From: Symsagittifera roscoffensis
Lineage: Eukaryota; Xenacoelomorpha; Acoela; Convolutidae
Assembly: GCF_963678635.1 (NCBI RefSeq)
Contig: NC_087063.1
Coordinates: 68,304,727-68,364,726, forward strand
Reading direction: 5' to 3'
DNA length: 60,000 bases
Below the pieces are notes generated by a model. It was given only the letters and a program-made list of their open reading frames with translations. It was not told the DNA's origin and made no database searches. A program made the translations under genes and the position numbers. The number at the start of each line of letters is the position of its first letter. Position 1 is the first letter of the stretch. Shown here one piece after another: positions 20,601 through 29,684 of the stretch.

Positions 20601-22405
20601 GCCGACAACTTGGATCCCTACACCGATCAAATTCCCACCCAACCAACCTCACCACTCCAATCCCAATAATACCACTTTTTGCTTTTCCGCCACCCGATTT
20701 CACATCCAGTAATGTAACATCAGGCATGAATTCCGATACTAATTCACACATCTCAGTTTTATACTCCACCTCACAACTCAATAACCCGAATATTGAAACC
20801 CCCGATGAATTTGCCGACTCTGAACCATCTCCATCCAATAATTTTCACACCAATTCTTCAAATTTTTCCCAACCCCCTTTTCAACCCATACTACCAAATA
20901 ACCCTGACCCAATCAATTCTACACCCTCTTATGCTTCCCAAGTCACTCCAACCTACTCCTCACTTCATTCAGACCAATCATCTCATTCTCCAGATACCCC
21001 CCGAATCTCCCCAGAACTAGAAAATTTTATTACCCTACAACAACAACCCTACCACCTTGACACCCCCACCATAAACCAAATTTCATCCACAATAGATTCA
21101 TCCAACCCTCCTACCCCTACACCCTCTTCAATTTATACCGAATCATTAGCACCATCATCCACATCTACTGAATCTTCACTCAGCACTAATAGAGCTTACC
21201 GCACTTTTAAAAGAAAATTCCCCAACCATCCTTTCCCAGCAAAACCAGGAACAGCCCGTGAATATATAAATCATCCAAATCACACTAACACAAAAGAATT
21301 TTTAGCTATCACCTTACCCTCATTTCCACAATACACCTTAAACACCCCTCACGACACTAACGAAACACGTAGCTTTGTAGACGAACACGTTTTAATGCCT
21401 ACACTCCATTGGACATCATATTATCATTTTACTAATCCCCTTTGCTTACCTTTATCCAACACTCACATCGATATAGAACGGAATAAGGACATGCTATATC
21501 GACTCACTACACCACTAACACCTAGACAATTTACTTACATTGGATATAAAAAATCACTAAAAACACACACTGCACCCCGAGCTAATGAATATACACCAGA
21601 ATATTACGATCATAACATCATCAGAACTAACCAAGATCAATTCTTAGACGACGATCGCTTCGCTAACCCACAAATCACCGAGAAATTTTTCATTAAAACA
21701 CCATATGTATTTACACTAAATATCTTCGATCGCAAGTTTGACCACATTATTTCAGAAGCACTAACAGACACACAAGCCTACGAAAGTTTTAAAGAACGCT
21801 TCCAAATATTTTCACTAACCTTTCATTTCCTTGCACCACATGAAAGAAATTTGCACTGCTCACACGATATTATGTTGCGCACTAAACAAACACACACATA
21901 TACATATTATCGTTTCATCCAAAATCACTTTGACCTTCACACTCCCTCCAGACAACCACACCATCGTTTTCAATTCATCAATTCCAAATACACCTCACCA
22001 TTCTTTCTTAACTTCACATATTGCATTAAAGATACTAACCTTCATGGTATTCTTCGAAATTATGATCCCATAACCCAAATGTATATCTTCTGCCCCATCA
22101 CCAAGACCCTCAACGCCGAAGAATCCCGACCCTTCCTTATCCCACACGAATTTGTACAACCTATAGAAATCCCCATTTTAGAATTCATCCATAACACCAA
22201 ATTCAATCACAAATTATATAATCTAATCCAAAACACACCTTATGAATTTGCAGTTGGCACTGAAGAACTAACCACCATTAAAGCACTTCAATTGCTTTGG
22301 CCACTGCTTCAAACTAAAAATATCATCCGCATCTTAGCTAAATTACTAACAACTTCAGATCTCATCCACGACATCTTCCCCCACGGTTTCTTCCCCGACG
22401 ACTAA
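20597..22405 (+). CDS. E1 ORF-X2: 602-aa protein of unknown function
   Basis: Its ATG overlaps the env TGA in an ATGA arrangement, which suggests coupled termination and reinitiation or splicing to this start. Residues 1-200 are Ser/Pro/Thr/Asn-rich and probably disordered. From about 205 (RTFKRKFPNHPFPAKPG) to the end the sequence is compact, with many aromatic and His residues and scattered Cys (PLCLPL, LHCSH, TYCIKD, YIFCPI), but no arrangement I recognise as a zinc finger or enzyme. There is no signal peptide or clear membrane helix. The frame is intact, unlike env and pol here. The coding strand is very G-poor. A large intact ORF after env is unusual for Gypsy elements; regulatory, nucleocapsid-like or host-interaction roles cannot be separated. 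Confidence 0.75.
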   Translation: MSRQLGSLHRSNSHPTNLTTPIPIIPLFAFPPPDFTSSNVTSGMNSDTNSHISVLYSTSQLNNPNIETPDEFADSEPSPSNNFHTNSSNFSQPPFQPILPNNPDPINSTPSYASQVTPTYSSLHSDQSSHSPDTPRISPELENFITLQQQPYHLDTPTINQISSTIDSSNPPTPTPSSIYTESLAPSSTSTESSLSTNRAYRTFKRKFPNHPFPAKPGTAREYINHPNHTNTKEFLAITLPSFPQYTLNTPHDTNETRSFVDEHVLMPTLHWTSYYHFTNPLCLPLSNTHIDIERNKDMLYRLTTPLTPRQFTYIGYKKSLKTHTAPRANEYTPEYYDHNIIRTNQDQFLDDDRFANPQITEKFFIKTPYVFTLNIFDRKFDHIISEALTDTQAYESFKERFQIFSLTFHFLAPHERNLHCSHDIMLRTKQTHTYTYYRFIQNHFDLHTPSRQPHHRFQFINSKYTSPFFLNFTYCIKDTNLHGILRNYDPITQMYIFCPITKTLNAEESRPFLIPHEFVQPIEIPILEFIHNTKFNHKLYNLIQNTPYEFAVGTEELTTIKALQLLWPLLQTKNIIRILAKLLTTSDLIHDIFPHGFFPDD

Positions 22406-22416
22406 CAGGTAAGTAT
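22406..22416 (+). promoter_or_regulatory. Strong splice-donor match after ORF-X2
   Basis: The sequence cag/gtaagtatg begins at 22406, with GT at 22409-22410 directly behind the TAA of ORF-X2. It is a near-perfect consensus donor. An intron in the 3' untranslated part is possible; its acceptor was not identified with confidence. Confidence 0.4.
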
Positions 22417-23472
22417 GAATTATACATATTACTAACTAATTAAAATATTAGAAACTCACCATTCTTTATCCACGTCTTATTTAGCATTTTAGCCTTCATC
22501 CAACGATCATCTGAAAAATTCACAAAAGAAAAATAAAAAATAGCAAACTTCTTCAAACACTGTTTAAAACTCTATTAAATTTTTGCACCAACAATTAAAT
22601 AAATATAATACCAATGCAGTAATTTAATTTATAAATTTTTCCCCCACAAGCAGTAAATCTAATTATGATGAAAATTTGTAATTTAATTTTTCCCAATAAA
22701 TAGCAGTAAAATTAAAAATTCTATGTAGTAAATTGATAAAACAAAAATGCAGTACTAACCTTTTGATATTTCCATTCATTCGCACAGAAATTCTATCCAC
22801 ATTCGCACAGCTCGCCCACGAAGAATTGTTTAAAATAATGAATTTCAGTTTCAAGCTTTCACACTCAATAACTCTAACACAAGATAACACGTTTCAAACT
22901 TTCCTTTAACCCGGTTGGAAAGGAATTATACACTAAACAAAACTAACCAACGCAGCTTACTAAACACCACAAACCATAGAATAACAGCATGATTAAGAAA
23001 AGGAAACCAACGGTACCCAAACCGGATTAACCCAGTTTAAAACTGGATAATTTATTGTTTTGAAGACTATTATAAAGTCTAAGAAAGAAATATTAAAACA
23101 CAAAAAAGTCGAAAGACAAACCCATACCACAAACAATTTGATTTTTGAAAAAAGGACACAACCAACAAAACATAAGAAAAACCACAACAAACCCAACATA
23201 AAACGTTGTCACATAACAGGACCTCTCACAAAAACCGCATGCAATCATACTCCCACTCCTGGCCTAACCCACCAGAAGAGGACGTCCTGAGCATGCTCTA
23301 TAGCCGGCCTAACCCACCGCGCTACATCCACGCTTTGTGACACACACTCCTATTTTTAATAAGAGCTACTCAAGGGTGAGTAACTCTTCAAAATAACTGA
23401 ACTAAAACAAAAAGCTTTTGTGAAAACAACTAACTAAAATCATAATTAAAAAATATTAAACTAATAAAAGTT
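22417..23472 (+). other. E1 3' non-coding region with small repeats
   Basis: A motif gcagta(a) recurs at about 22616, 22650, 22703 and 22749; the two middle copies each follow ttttccc and an A-rich linker. Farther on, ggcctaacccacc occurs at 23261-23273 and again at 23306-23318. On the minus strand a donor-like aag/gttagta lies near 22759. From about 23200 the base composition becomes less A-rich and more GC-rich than the rest of E1. Confidence 0.5.
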
Positions 23473-23949
23473 TTATAAAATGTAAATTACATTATGCAAT
23501 ACATAGATCAGAATACAACACCAAGGACGAACATCCAAAGACAAAACGACCCCACTACACTCTAGAAAGAATGGCCAACTACAATCAATATGCCGCTCAC
23601 AATCACAACTCAAAGGATTTAGAGTACGACTTGACTTCGCAGAAAAGGACTTCATTGAACTAGACCAATGACCACCTCGATGTTCAAGTATACGTACAGA
23701 TCCGAGTAACCAGGCATCCCCTCCACGCACAATCTCCACGCCATTCCCAGACAAGATCAGACACAAAAGAAGTTCTCCACGAGAATCAGAAAAACCTGAC
23801 ATAGCCAACCATTCTGAAATCAGATTTGAGTTTGTTGCGAAAACCCAGTCGTTGTCATGAGATGACACAACGATCGAACCTGGAACTTCTCTAACAAGAG
23901 AACCCAAAAGAAATATGATGTTCGCCAAACACCAACGTCCATCATCCAT
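23473..23949 (-). CDS. Antisense ORF near the E1 3' end (158 aa), unknown
   Basis: The minus strand has an ATG-initiated 158-codon frame running against the element, just inside the 3' LTR. It encodes a Cys-, Trp- and Ser-containing protein with segments such as GDAWLLGSVRILEHRGGHW and CDCERHIDCSW. GC content is visibly higher here than in E1 coding regions. It could be an antisense retroviral gene driven from the 3' LTR, a captured host exon, or chance in a region where the plus strand has many stops. No homolog is recognised. Confidence 0.35.
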   Translation of the reverse strand: MDDGRWCLANIIFLLGSLVREVPGSIVVSSHDNDWVFATNSNLISEWLAMSGFSDSRGELLLCLILSGNGVEIVRGGDAWLLGSVRILEHRGGHWSSSMKSFSAKSSRTLNPLSCDCERHIDCSWPFFLECSGVVLSLDVRPWCCILIYVLHNVIYIL

Positions 23950-23991
23950 CCTTTGAATTACAGAAAGACTATTCTAAAAAACTCTGTAAAA

Positions 23992-24001
23992 CCCGGATGG
24001 G
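23992..24001 (+). promoter_or_regulatory. Weak polypurine-tract candidate before the 3' LTR
   Basis: The bases before the 3' LTR read cccggatggg, with only a short purine-rich end. The position is right for a plus-strand primer but the tract is poor compared with typical elements. Confidence 0.25.
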
Positions 24002-24412
24002 TGGAACCTGATCTAAACTACATTTTATGATTGGATAAATTAGATATTTTACCAATGTAAAGTATTTAATATTAACCAATCATGATCCATCTAACTAACA
24101 ATCCACTTATTTGTAAGTGCTGAAATTACTTGTAATTTCAGCACCAGAGAGATTTGAATTTAACTTAGAAATTAGTTGACTCTCCAAGAAGACTTCAGCA
24201 ACCGCAATAAACCAGTATACCCTAGATCTATTGAGCCTAGCAGAGACTAGTTAAACAACCTGAGACTAGATAAGTATAAGAGTAAGATTAGGATCGGTAT
24301 TAGACTAAGAAGTTGCACGAATCTATCCGGCCGAAAATAAGATAGCGTGACGAGCAGACGGTGTACCCTATCCGAAATTACTCTATGAGTTATACCCATC
24401 GGACATAACTCA
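24002..24412 (+). repeat. E1 3' LTR (411 bp)
   Basis: Matches the 5' LTR (6818-7228) in length and, as far as I can see by eye, in every base, including the palindrome (24117-24144) and aataaa (24206-24211). Identical LTRs indicate recent insertion, or recent conversion between the two. Confidence 0.92.
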
Positions 24413-24416
24413 CTAT
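24413..24416. repeat. Target-site duplication of E1, right copy (ctat)
   Basis: Same four bases as at 6814-6817, immediately after the 3' LTR. Confidence 0.8.
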
Positions 24417-25826
24417 TTTGAATTGAATCAAATTGATTTAAATATCTAGGGCTGAATTTTAAAGTTCCGCCATCTAAATTAAATTGGAGACAGCTTAAGT
24501 GACGATTTTCTCATGATCATCTTTTCTCTGTCAAGCTTTAACAATGACAAAACATCAAAATTGCGGCCAGGCAGATTGGTATAATTGTTCCGACTTTCGA
24601 GGAAAGTGACAGAATATTTGTGCTCAGGGTGATTTTTTTCTCCAGACAAATTTCGACTTTTTAACTGGCCATTTTTGGTGCAAGATATGATCTGAAAGAT
24701 ATTGTTGTCCTGAGCTCAAATTTAAAAACATATTTCACCTGTGCTTATTGTTCGTAAAGTTATGGGTGTTTGAAGATTACCATTTTGGCTAATTTGGGAC
24801 AATTAACGCGCGATATATTTTGCGCTATGAACGCGCAATCGAAGATTTAATCCGTCTTAAAAACCGTTCCAAACTGGCTGAAGCAGGCTATTTGCAATAA
24901 TTGCTCTGCTTCCCTGAAAAAATCCATAATTTTATAATTTATATGGCGTGTGGGGGGATGATTTTCAAAAAAACTTAAAATTTAAAACAAAAAATTTTTC
25001 ATTAAAAAATCATCAATTTCTATATAGCGAACACTGCTTTATAGACATTATAAACTAAGGCATCCGAAACATTCAGAGCTACGCCCTGATACAAGCAGTC
25101 AGCTTAAATTTCTGTACTTCTTCCTGGATTGTAAAGCAGTTCAAGTCAAATTTCCGTTAGTTGAAAAAAAATTCAGTCACAATTATTTACTTGATAGGTT
25201 CAGTTTCTGTATTAAATGGTGTGCTTTTTGTTCCAAACTTCGAAGAAAATGACGTAATGTTTGTGCTCGGATTGGAACTTTTTTCTTCAGACAAGTTTCG
25301 ATTTTTTAACGAGGATTTTCTGACGAATTTTGTTTTTGTCAGCCAAAAGATATTGTTTTCCTGAGCTCATATTTGAAAAACAATTTTTTTTGTGAAGTTA
25401 CGAGATGATGGTTTGATGGTTGCCAATATGGCCAATTCGGGACAATTAACAATTTTTTTTGTAAAGTTACGAGATGATGGTTTGATGGTTGCCAATATGG
25501 CCCATTCGGGACAATTAAACTTCTACGTCATTAGGAGTGAAAACTATCACTTCGTACTTTTGTATAGCGCACGGGGTTATAGCGCACTCTTCATTTTTTT
25601 CATTTTTTTCCAATTTGATTGAAGAATTCATCATGCTCCCTAGACTTTAAAAATCAGTCGAAACATTCAGGGCTTTGCCATAATACTAGCAGTCTTGTTG
25701 TTCTGACTTCCGAAGAAAACGGAACATTTATGCTTGGGGCGATTCGTTTTATTCAGTAAGTTTTCGGCAATTGTTCTGATTTCAAATTGAAACAGAAACA
25801 TGAATTGTTTTACTGTGCTCACAAAG
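24417..25826. repeat. Host DNA built from diverged tandem modules, no gene
   Basis: Three related modules can be aligned by eye: the start gttcc-act-tcgaggaaa near 24589 recurs near 25228 and again near 25696. The first two also share cttcagacaa-tttcga-ttttaac, aagatattgtt-tcctgagctca and gggacaattaac. A phrase gaaacattcag-gct recurs near 25065 and 25660. The modules differ by many substitutions and indels. No coding frame is supported. Confidence 0.55.
25382..25519. repeat. 69-bp tandem duplication, two copies
   Basis: Units 25382-25450 and 25451-25519 both run from aattttttttgt to gggacaattaa, with only a few differences (gtgaag versus gtaaag, ggccaa versus ggccca). This is a recent local duplication within the older modules. 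Confidence 0.75.
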
Positions 25827-26403
25827 TGTGACGCCGCCGCCACCACAAAATAAATATGTTTTTATCCCTTGCAAAAGGAAAGGAAATGCTATTGGAATAA
25901 TTCGCATAATGTTTTAAGCATTGACAAATGAAACGACTATTCTCGTTCAATGCGAAATACGAATGCACGAATAGCATTCACGAGAGAATACGAAGTTAAA
26001 AAGTAACTTTCATTTGATACAAAAAAGTGGGAGATTTCCCATCTGACTATAAATAGAAGCTAAAAACTACGGGAATTCATTCCAACAAATTCTCTTCTAA
26101 CACCACAACCTCCCTCTCTAATACTCCAACAAAATCTCACAAAATACCGACACCACTCTCTTCAACCACCCCAACCATTCTCTATAAAGTACTATCCATG
26201 CTCATTAAAAATATCACTAATCTCACCCTTAAAATAAATATTGAGTCAAAAGGCAAATTGCAGTAAATTCACACTAACTTCTTTTCTAATAAAATATTTT
26301 TCAGCGAGTTTTAGATTTACTTTCTAAGATAGAAAGTGGAAAAGACCCTATATTCCTAGCAAGCGTTTTGTCCGAAGTACATAGTATTGCTAGCGTAATA
26401 AAT
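25827..26403 (+). repeat. Candidate 5' LTR of element E2
   Basis: The segment lies just before a primer-binding site matching that of E1 and contains a TATA box (tataaata, 26048-26055) and downstream aataaa motifs. The right boundary is fixed by the primer site. The left boundary (tgtgacgcc at about 25827) is a guess, because no 3' LTR is in the window to compare. Confidence 0.45.
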
Positions 26404-26414
26404 TGGTGCGACCA
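26404..26414 (+). promoter_or_regulatory. E2 primer-binding site
   Basis: TGGTGCGACCA, identical to E1 at 7231-7241 and then different. It marks the end of the E2 5' LTR. Confidence 0.65.
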
Positions 26415-26586
26415 GTGAGGTTCACCTTTTAAAAATTCGCTGAAATTGCTAAAGTCTCAAAACAGATTAAAAGCAAAGAATCCAATTCTCAAACTGGAGA
26501 ATTGTCCAAATTGGAAATCTAAGTTTTCCAAGCAAATTTATAAACTTTTCTATCTATCTTCTTTTGAATTTTAAGCTAAATATAAT
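26415..26586 (+). other. E2 leader
   Basis: Short untranslated stretch between the primer site and the first gag ATG. It contains an imperfect repeat built on aattctcaaa and gagaattgtcca and nothing else recognisable. Confidence 0.4.
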
Positions 26587-28120
26587 ATGGCTGATACCCC
26601 AATATCCCATCTCAACTTGTCTTTAATGACATTTTCGGGAAACGACCCGAACAAAAATGCTACAGCTTTTTGGAATTCAGTTGAAAACAAAATTCTTTTC
26701 TCATTATGTCCAAGACCTGCTGATGGCGACGCACGACGCAGCTATGAAAGCAGACAACGCTCCCTTTTCGGATCATTGTTAAACTGATACATCTCTTGAT
26801 TGGTTCAATGATAATGTAACCAATGCTACCACATGTATACAACTCAAAGATCTCTTCCTAAACAGATTCACTGACGGACGAGATCAATTCAAACATGGAA
26901 TTGATGCTGAAAATGCAGCTCGCAAAGATGGCGAATTAATAAAAATTACTTCCACAGAATTAAATCTTCTGTAGATAAAGGATGGCCCGAAAGTATTAAT
27001 GTAACAGTCCACACTGATGAAGCTGCTCAAAATGCTGAAAGAAATATACAGACCAGACAAAGGAGTCAAAAGTATATTGATTTCTCAATTAAGGGACTAA
27101 GATCTCTAGCCCTTAAACAAAAAGCTCATGAATACATGATAGAGCATCCAAATTCGAATTGGGATCAATTCACTAATCATGTAATCACTAAGGATCTAAC
27201 ATTCATTGTTGCTAATGATCCTGCTAATAAGTCAACAACAAATAAAATGACTTTATTAGAAATTCAAATCAAGGAACTAACCAAGTTGATCAAGAATCAA
27301 GAAGTTAGTGCAATTAATGACCAAAATTCGTTCCAACGACGTCACCCTGACACCAAGGGAAAACCTAATAGCACACGGTTTTGCGAATATTGCAGAATGA
27401 ATGAATGGACCTTCTATATCTAGATGTTCAAAAAAACAAGTTCAGGACGAAGTAAATAAGTTGCGAAATTGCTCACAACAAAAAATGAACGAAGAGTTTC
27501 ATTTGAAACCGATTATAAACGAAATCGAAGACCGAATAATTTCCCTAACCAGAATAACCCTAACCCAAGCAAACGGATTTGGGATAACCAAAACAGAACT
27601 ACTAACAATTTAAATCCTAGCCAAAATAGAATTCAAATCCTAGCCAAAATGTAACAGTCCACGCTGATGAAGCTGCTCAAAATGCTCCAAATACAGTCTG
27701 AAACTACCCACTGGGTTGAGGATGAAGTCATACTTATACAAACACACGGCTAAACCAAATTATGCATTCGCAATTATAACTACAATGGAAACAATTCCCA
27801 AAAGGCTAATGCGCAATCGTCTTTCAATGCCAATAGGCCCCAAACCTATGATGATAGGTATCCTAGAGAAAACAAATTCAGATAAAACGAACAAGATGCT
27901 AAACAGTTCTACAACCATGAAAATAGGCAATTCAATGGTAATCCAAGGGGTCGACAATATAACACTGGAAGCTATATTAACAAAAACAGTCGACGCGATC
28001 TCAATCACCAAATTATAGATCGAATCAAATGCAGTCTGAAACTACCCACTGGGTTGAGGAAGAAGTCAATTACTGTGATGAGATCTCTGATTTCTTTCCT
28101 TTAAACAATTAAAGTCTCCA
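26587..28120 (+). pseudogene. E2 gag, degenerate
   Basis: ATG at 26587 starts a Gypsy-type gag (MADTPISHLNLSLMTFSG) that stops after 66 codons. The gag core continues in other frames through about 27070 (WFNDNV and FLNRFTDGRDQF type segments) and in 27136-27423. A zinc knuckle remnant (FCEYCRMN followed by SRCSKK) spans about 27380-27435 across a frameshift. An Asn/Gln/Arg-rich tail with a stop lies at about 27770-28020. At least four indels or stops are needed to read it through. A patchwork insertion interrupts it at 27650-27757. Confidence 0.65.
27650..27757 (+). repeat. Patchwork of three copied E2 fragments
   Basis: 27650-27685 is a copy, one mismatch, of 27001-27036. 27694-27730 copies 28032-28068. 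About 27730-27757 copies about 28639-28667. Three short blocks from both upstream and downstream sources are thus joined in about 108 bases inside gag. Confidence 0.7.
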
Positions 28121-28221
28121 AAACCAATCGATGATAGTAATCCTAAATCCAGGATATATCTTAGCTTATATCATTTTGCCACCGGAGACAAAAAAAAAAT
28201 AGTGGACTTGAAATTAAGTTC

Positions 28222-28926
28222 ATGGTTGACCCTGGATCAACTTGTAGTTTTATAATCTACCCAACGTATCAGGAATTGGAAAAATTAGGTCAAAAAATGA
28301 CAATATACCGATCCAAAATTAAAGCAAAGACTTATAATGGACCTGATATACGTATGTTTGGCCATATATCTATTCAATCTTGTTTCGACAATAATAAAAA
28401 GTACCCATCTAACCACAAAGTGTGGATAACTGAAGAAAAGACTGCTAATCTATTGGGAGTAGACTTTTGTCATCTCTTTTTAAAAGCTCTCTACTTTGAT
28501 ATCCCTGCAGTTGAGCTAAAATCAAAAGAAGGTGTAGTATCCTACGGGTTGATGAACAACGATAACGAATATTCTAATGTTTCAAAAATTGTCTCAATTA
28601 ACTTGAAAGAACCCCTGTTCATCCCAGCACGCTCTACATACTTATACAAACACTCGGCTAAACCAATTTCATACTTCGAAAGAGCTACTATAATCCTGCC
28701 TCATAAAAATACAACCAAAACCGAATTGGTTTTCATAAATACAGTTTGTACTCAAATTGAGCAGAGCCTACCTGTTCTAATTGAGAATCAAAAAGATCAT
28801 CCTGTCACACTAAACAAGTGTGTACTAGGTTGTGTAGTAACAGACATTCAAGGATACGAAGATAAAATATTTGATATCCACGATTGTGATGAGTTTACAA
28901 CGAGAACTTTAAAAACGAAAGTTTAG
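28222..28926 (+). pseudogene. E2 protease and linker
   Basis: A 234-codon frame begins near the retroviral-type aspartic protease site. The active-site triad reads D-P-G-S (MVDPGSTCSF) where D-S-G or D-T-G is expected, so the enzyme is probably inactive. The flap and C-terminal part (LLGVDFCHLF) and the linker with a segment matching the region before RT in E1 follow. The upstream join to gag is frameshifted. The macro-domain segment follows in another frame. Confidence 0.6.
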
Positions 28927-28943
28927 AATTCGATAGCTGTTTC

Positions 28944-29420
28944 ATGCTGAACACTGTTGTCATTACTACACAGGAAAGCAACACCCAATTATCCGGTCCC
29001 TGTCTACAATATGTGGATTTCCAAAAAAGGTCCATATTCGAATCGAATATGCCTATTGCCCATACAATCTCTGCAGATAGAGCAATGAAAAAAGGGTTTG
29101 CTGAATCAACTTGCAAAAGGTATCCTGAATTACGACACTTTTGTATCTCAATACATGCTAACATCATTGATATTCTCATCTTCACTGATCCAAAATCTGG
29201 ACAAATCATATTTAACCTCATTACCAAACAGAGGTACTTTCAGAAACCCACTTACGACAATATATTCAATACCTTGTCCGAAATGAAAGATCAAGTTATA
29301 GCACACGATCGCTTGTGACTTAGATAAAATGAATTGGGAAGAAGTTTCCAAAATCATTGTCGATGTATTCCAACATTCTGGAATTACTACATTTGTCTAT
29401 GCTTCAGGACAAGAAATCAA
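28944..29420 (+). pseudogene. Macro domain (TARG1/OARD1-like) inside E2 pol
   Basis: The frame 28944-29318 contains IFESNMPIAHTISADRAMKKG, written here as IFESNMPIAHT then ISADRAMKKG, which fits the nucleotide-binding start of a macro domain. It is followed by IIFNLITKQRYFQKPTYDN, matching the signature of the TARG1/OARD1 branch of ADP-ribosyl hydrolases. In the next frame, from about 29310, ACDLDKMNWEEV and VFQHSGITTFVYA match the C-terminal catalytic loop and last strand. The lysine of LITK and the aspartate of LDKM, the catalytic pair in that family, are both present. A frameshift with an apparent small deletion separates the two parts near 29300-29318, and one loop glycine is replaced by Asp. 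It lies between protease and RT. E1 has no counterpart at that place. Confidence 0.75.
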
Positions 29421-29684
29421 GGAAATGCCTGCTCTTGAAGTATTTGATACAGAAAATGTATCAGAGATATTTGAACAAATTGGTTCAGATATAGTCAAAG
29501 TATGCAAAAATGAAAACGAAATAGCAACCGACTTTTCACATGATGCAAAGAACCTTTGCAGGCCTCCGCTGAAAGAACAATTTAAACAATCCCGAAACAA
29601 AGAACATAAGGATCGTCTAATTGCCTTTCTAGTCAACGAAACGATACCCAATACTCCTCAATTGATAAAGACAATAAGAGTACT
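29421..29684 (+). pseudogene. E2 pol linker between macro domain and RT
   Basis: The frame that carries the end of the macro domain stays open to 29772 and encodes an acidic, probably helical linker (EVFDTENVSEIFEQIGSD and following). RT continues in a different frame from 29685. No domain is recognised in the linker. Confidence 0.4.

Larger units (their letters stand above)
6818..24412 (+). mobile_element. E1: 17.6-kb envelope-bearing Ty3/Gypsy LTR retrotransposon
   Basis: Two 411-bp LTRs that appear identical by eye bound 17,595 bp and are flanked by the duplication ctat. The order protease-RT-RNase H-integrase places it in Ty3/Gypsy, and an envelope gene downstream of pol gives it an errantivirus-like layout. 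It is about twice the usual length of such elements, because of a long leader, two ORFs of unknown function on either side of env, and 3' non-coding and antisense sequence. The coding strand is rich in A and C and poor in G, most strongly from about 9 to 22.4 kb. Stops at 8837, 14952 and 19560 and a frame change near 13884-13890 mean this copy cannot make a full protein set by standard decoding. Confidence 0.92.
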
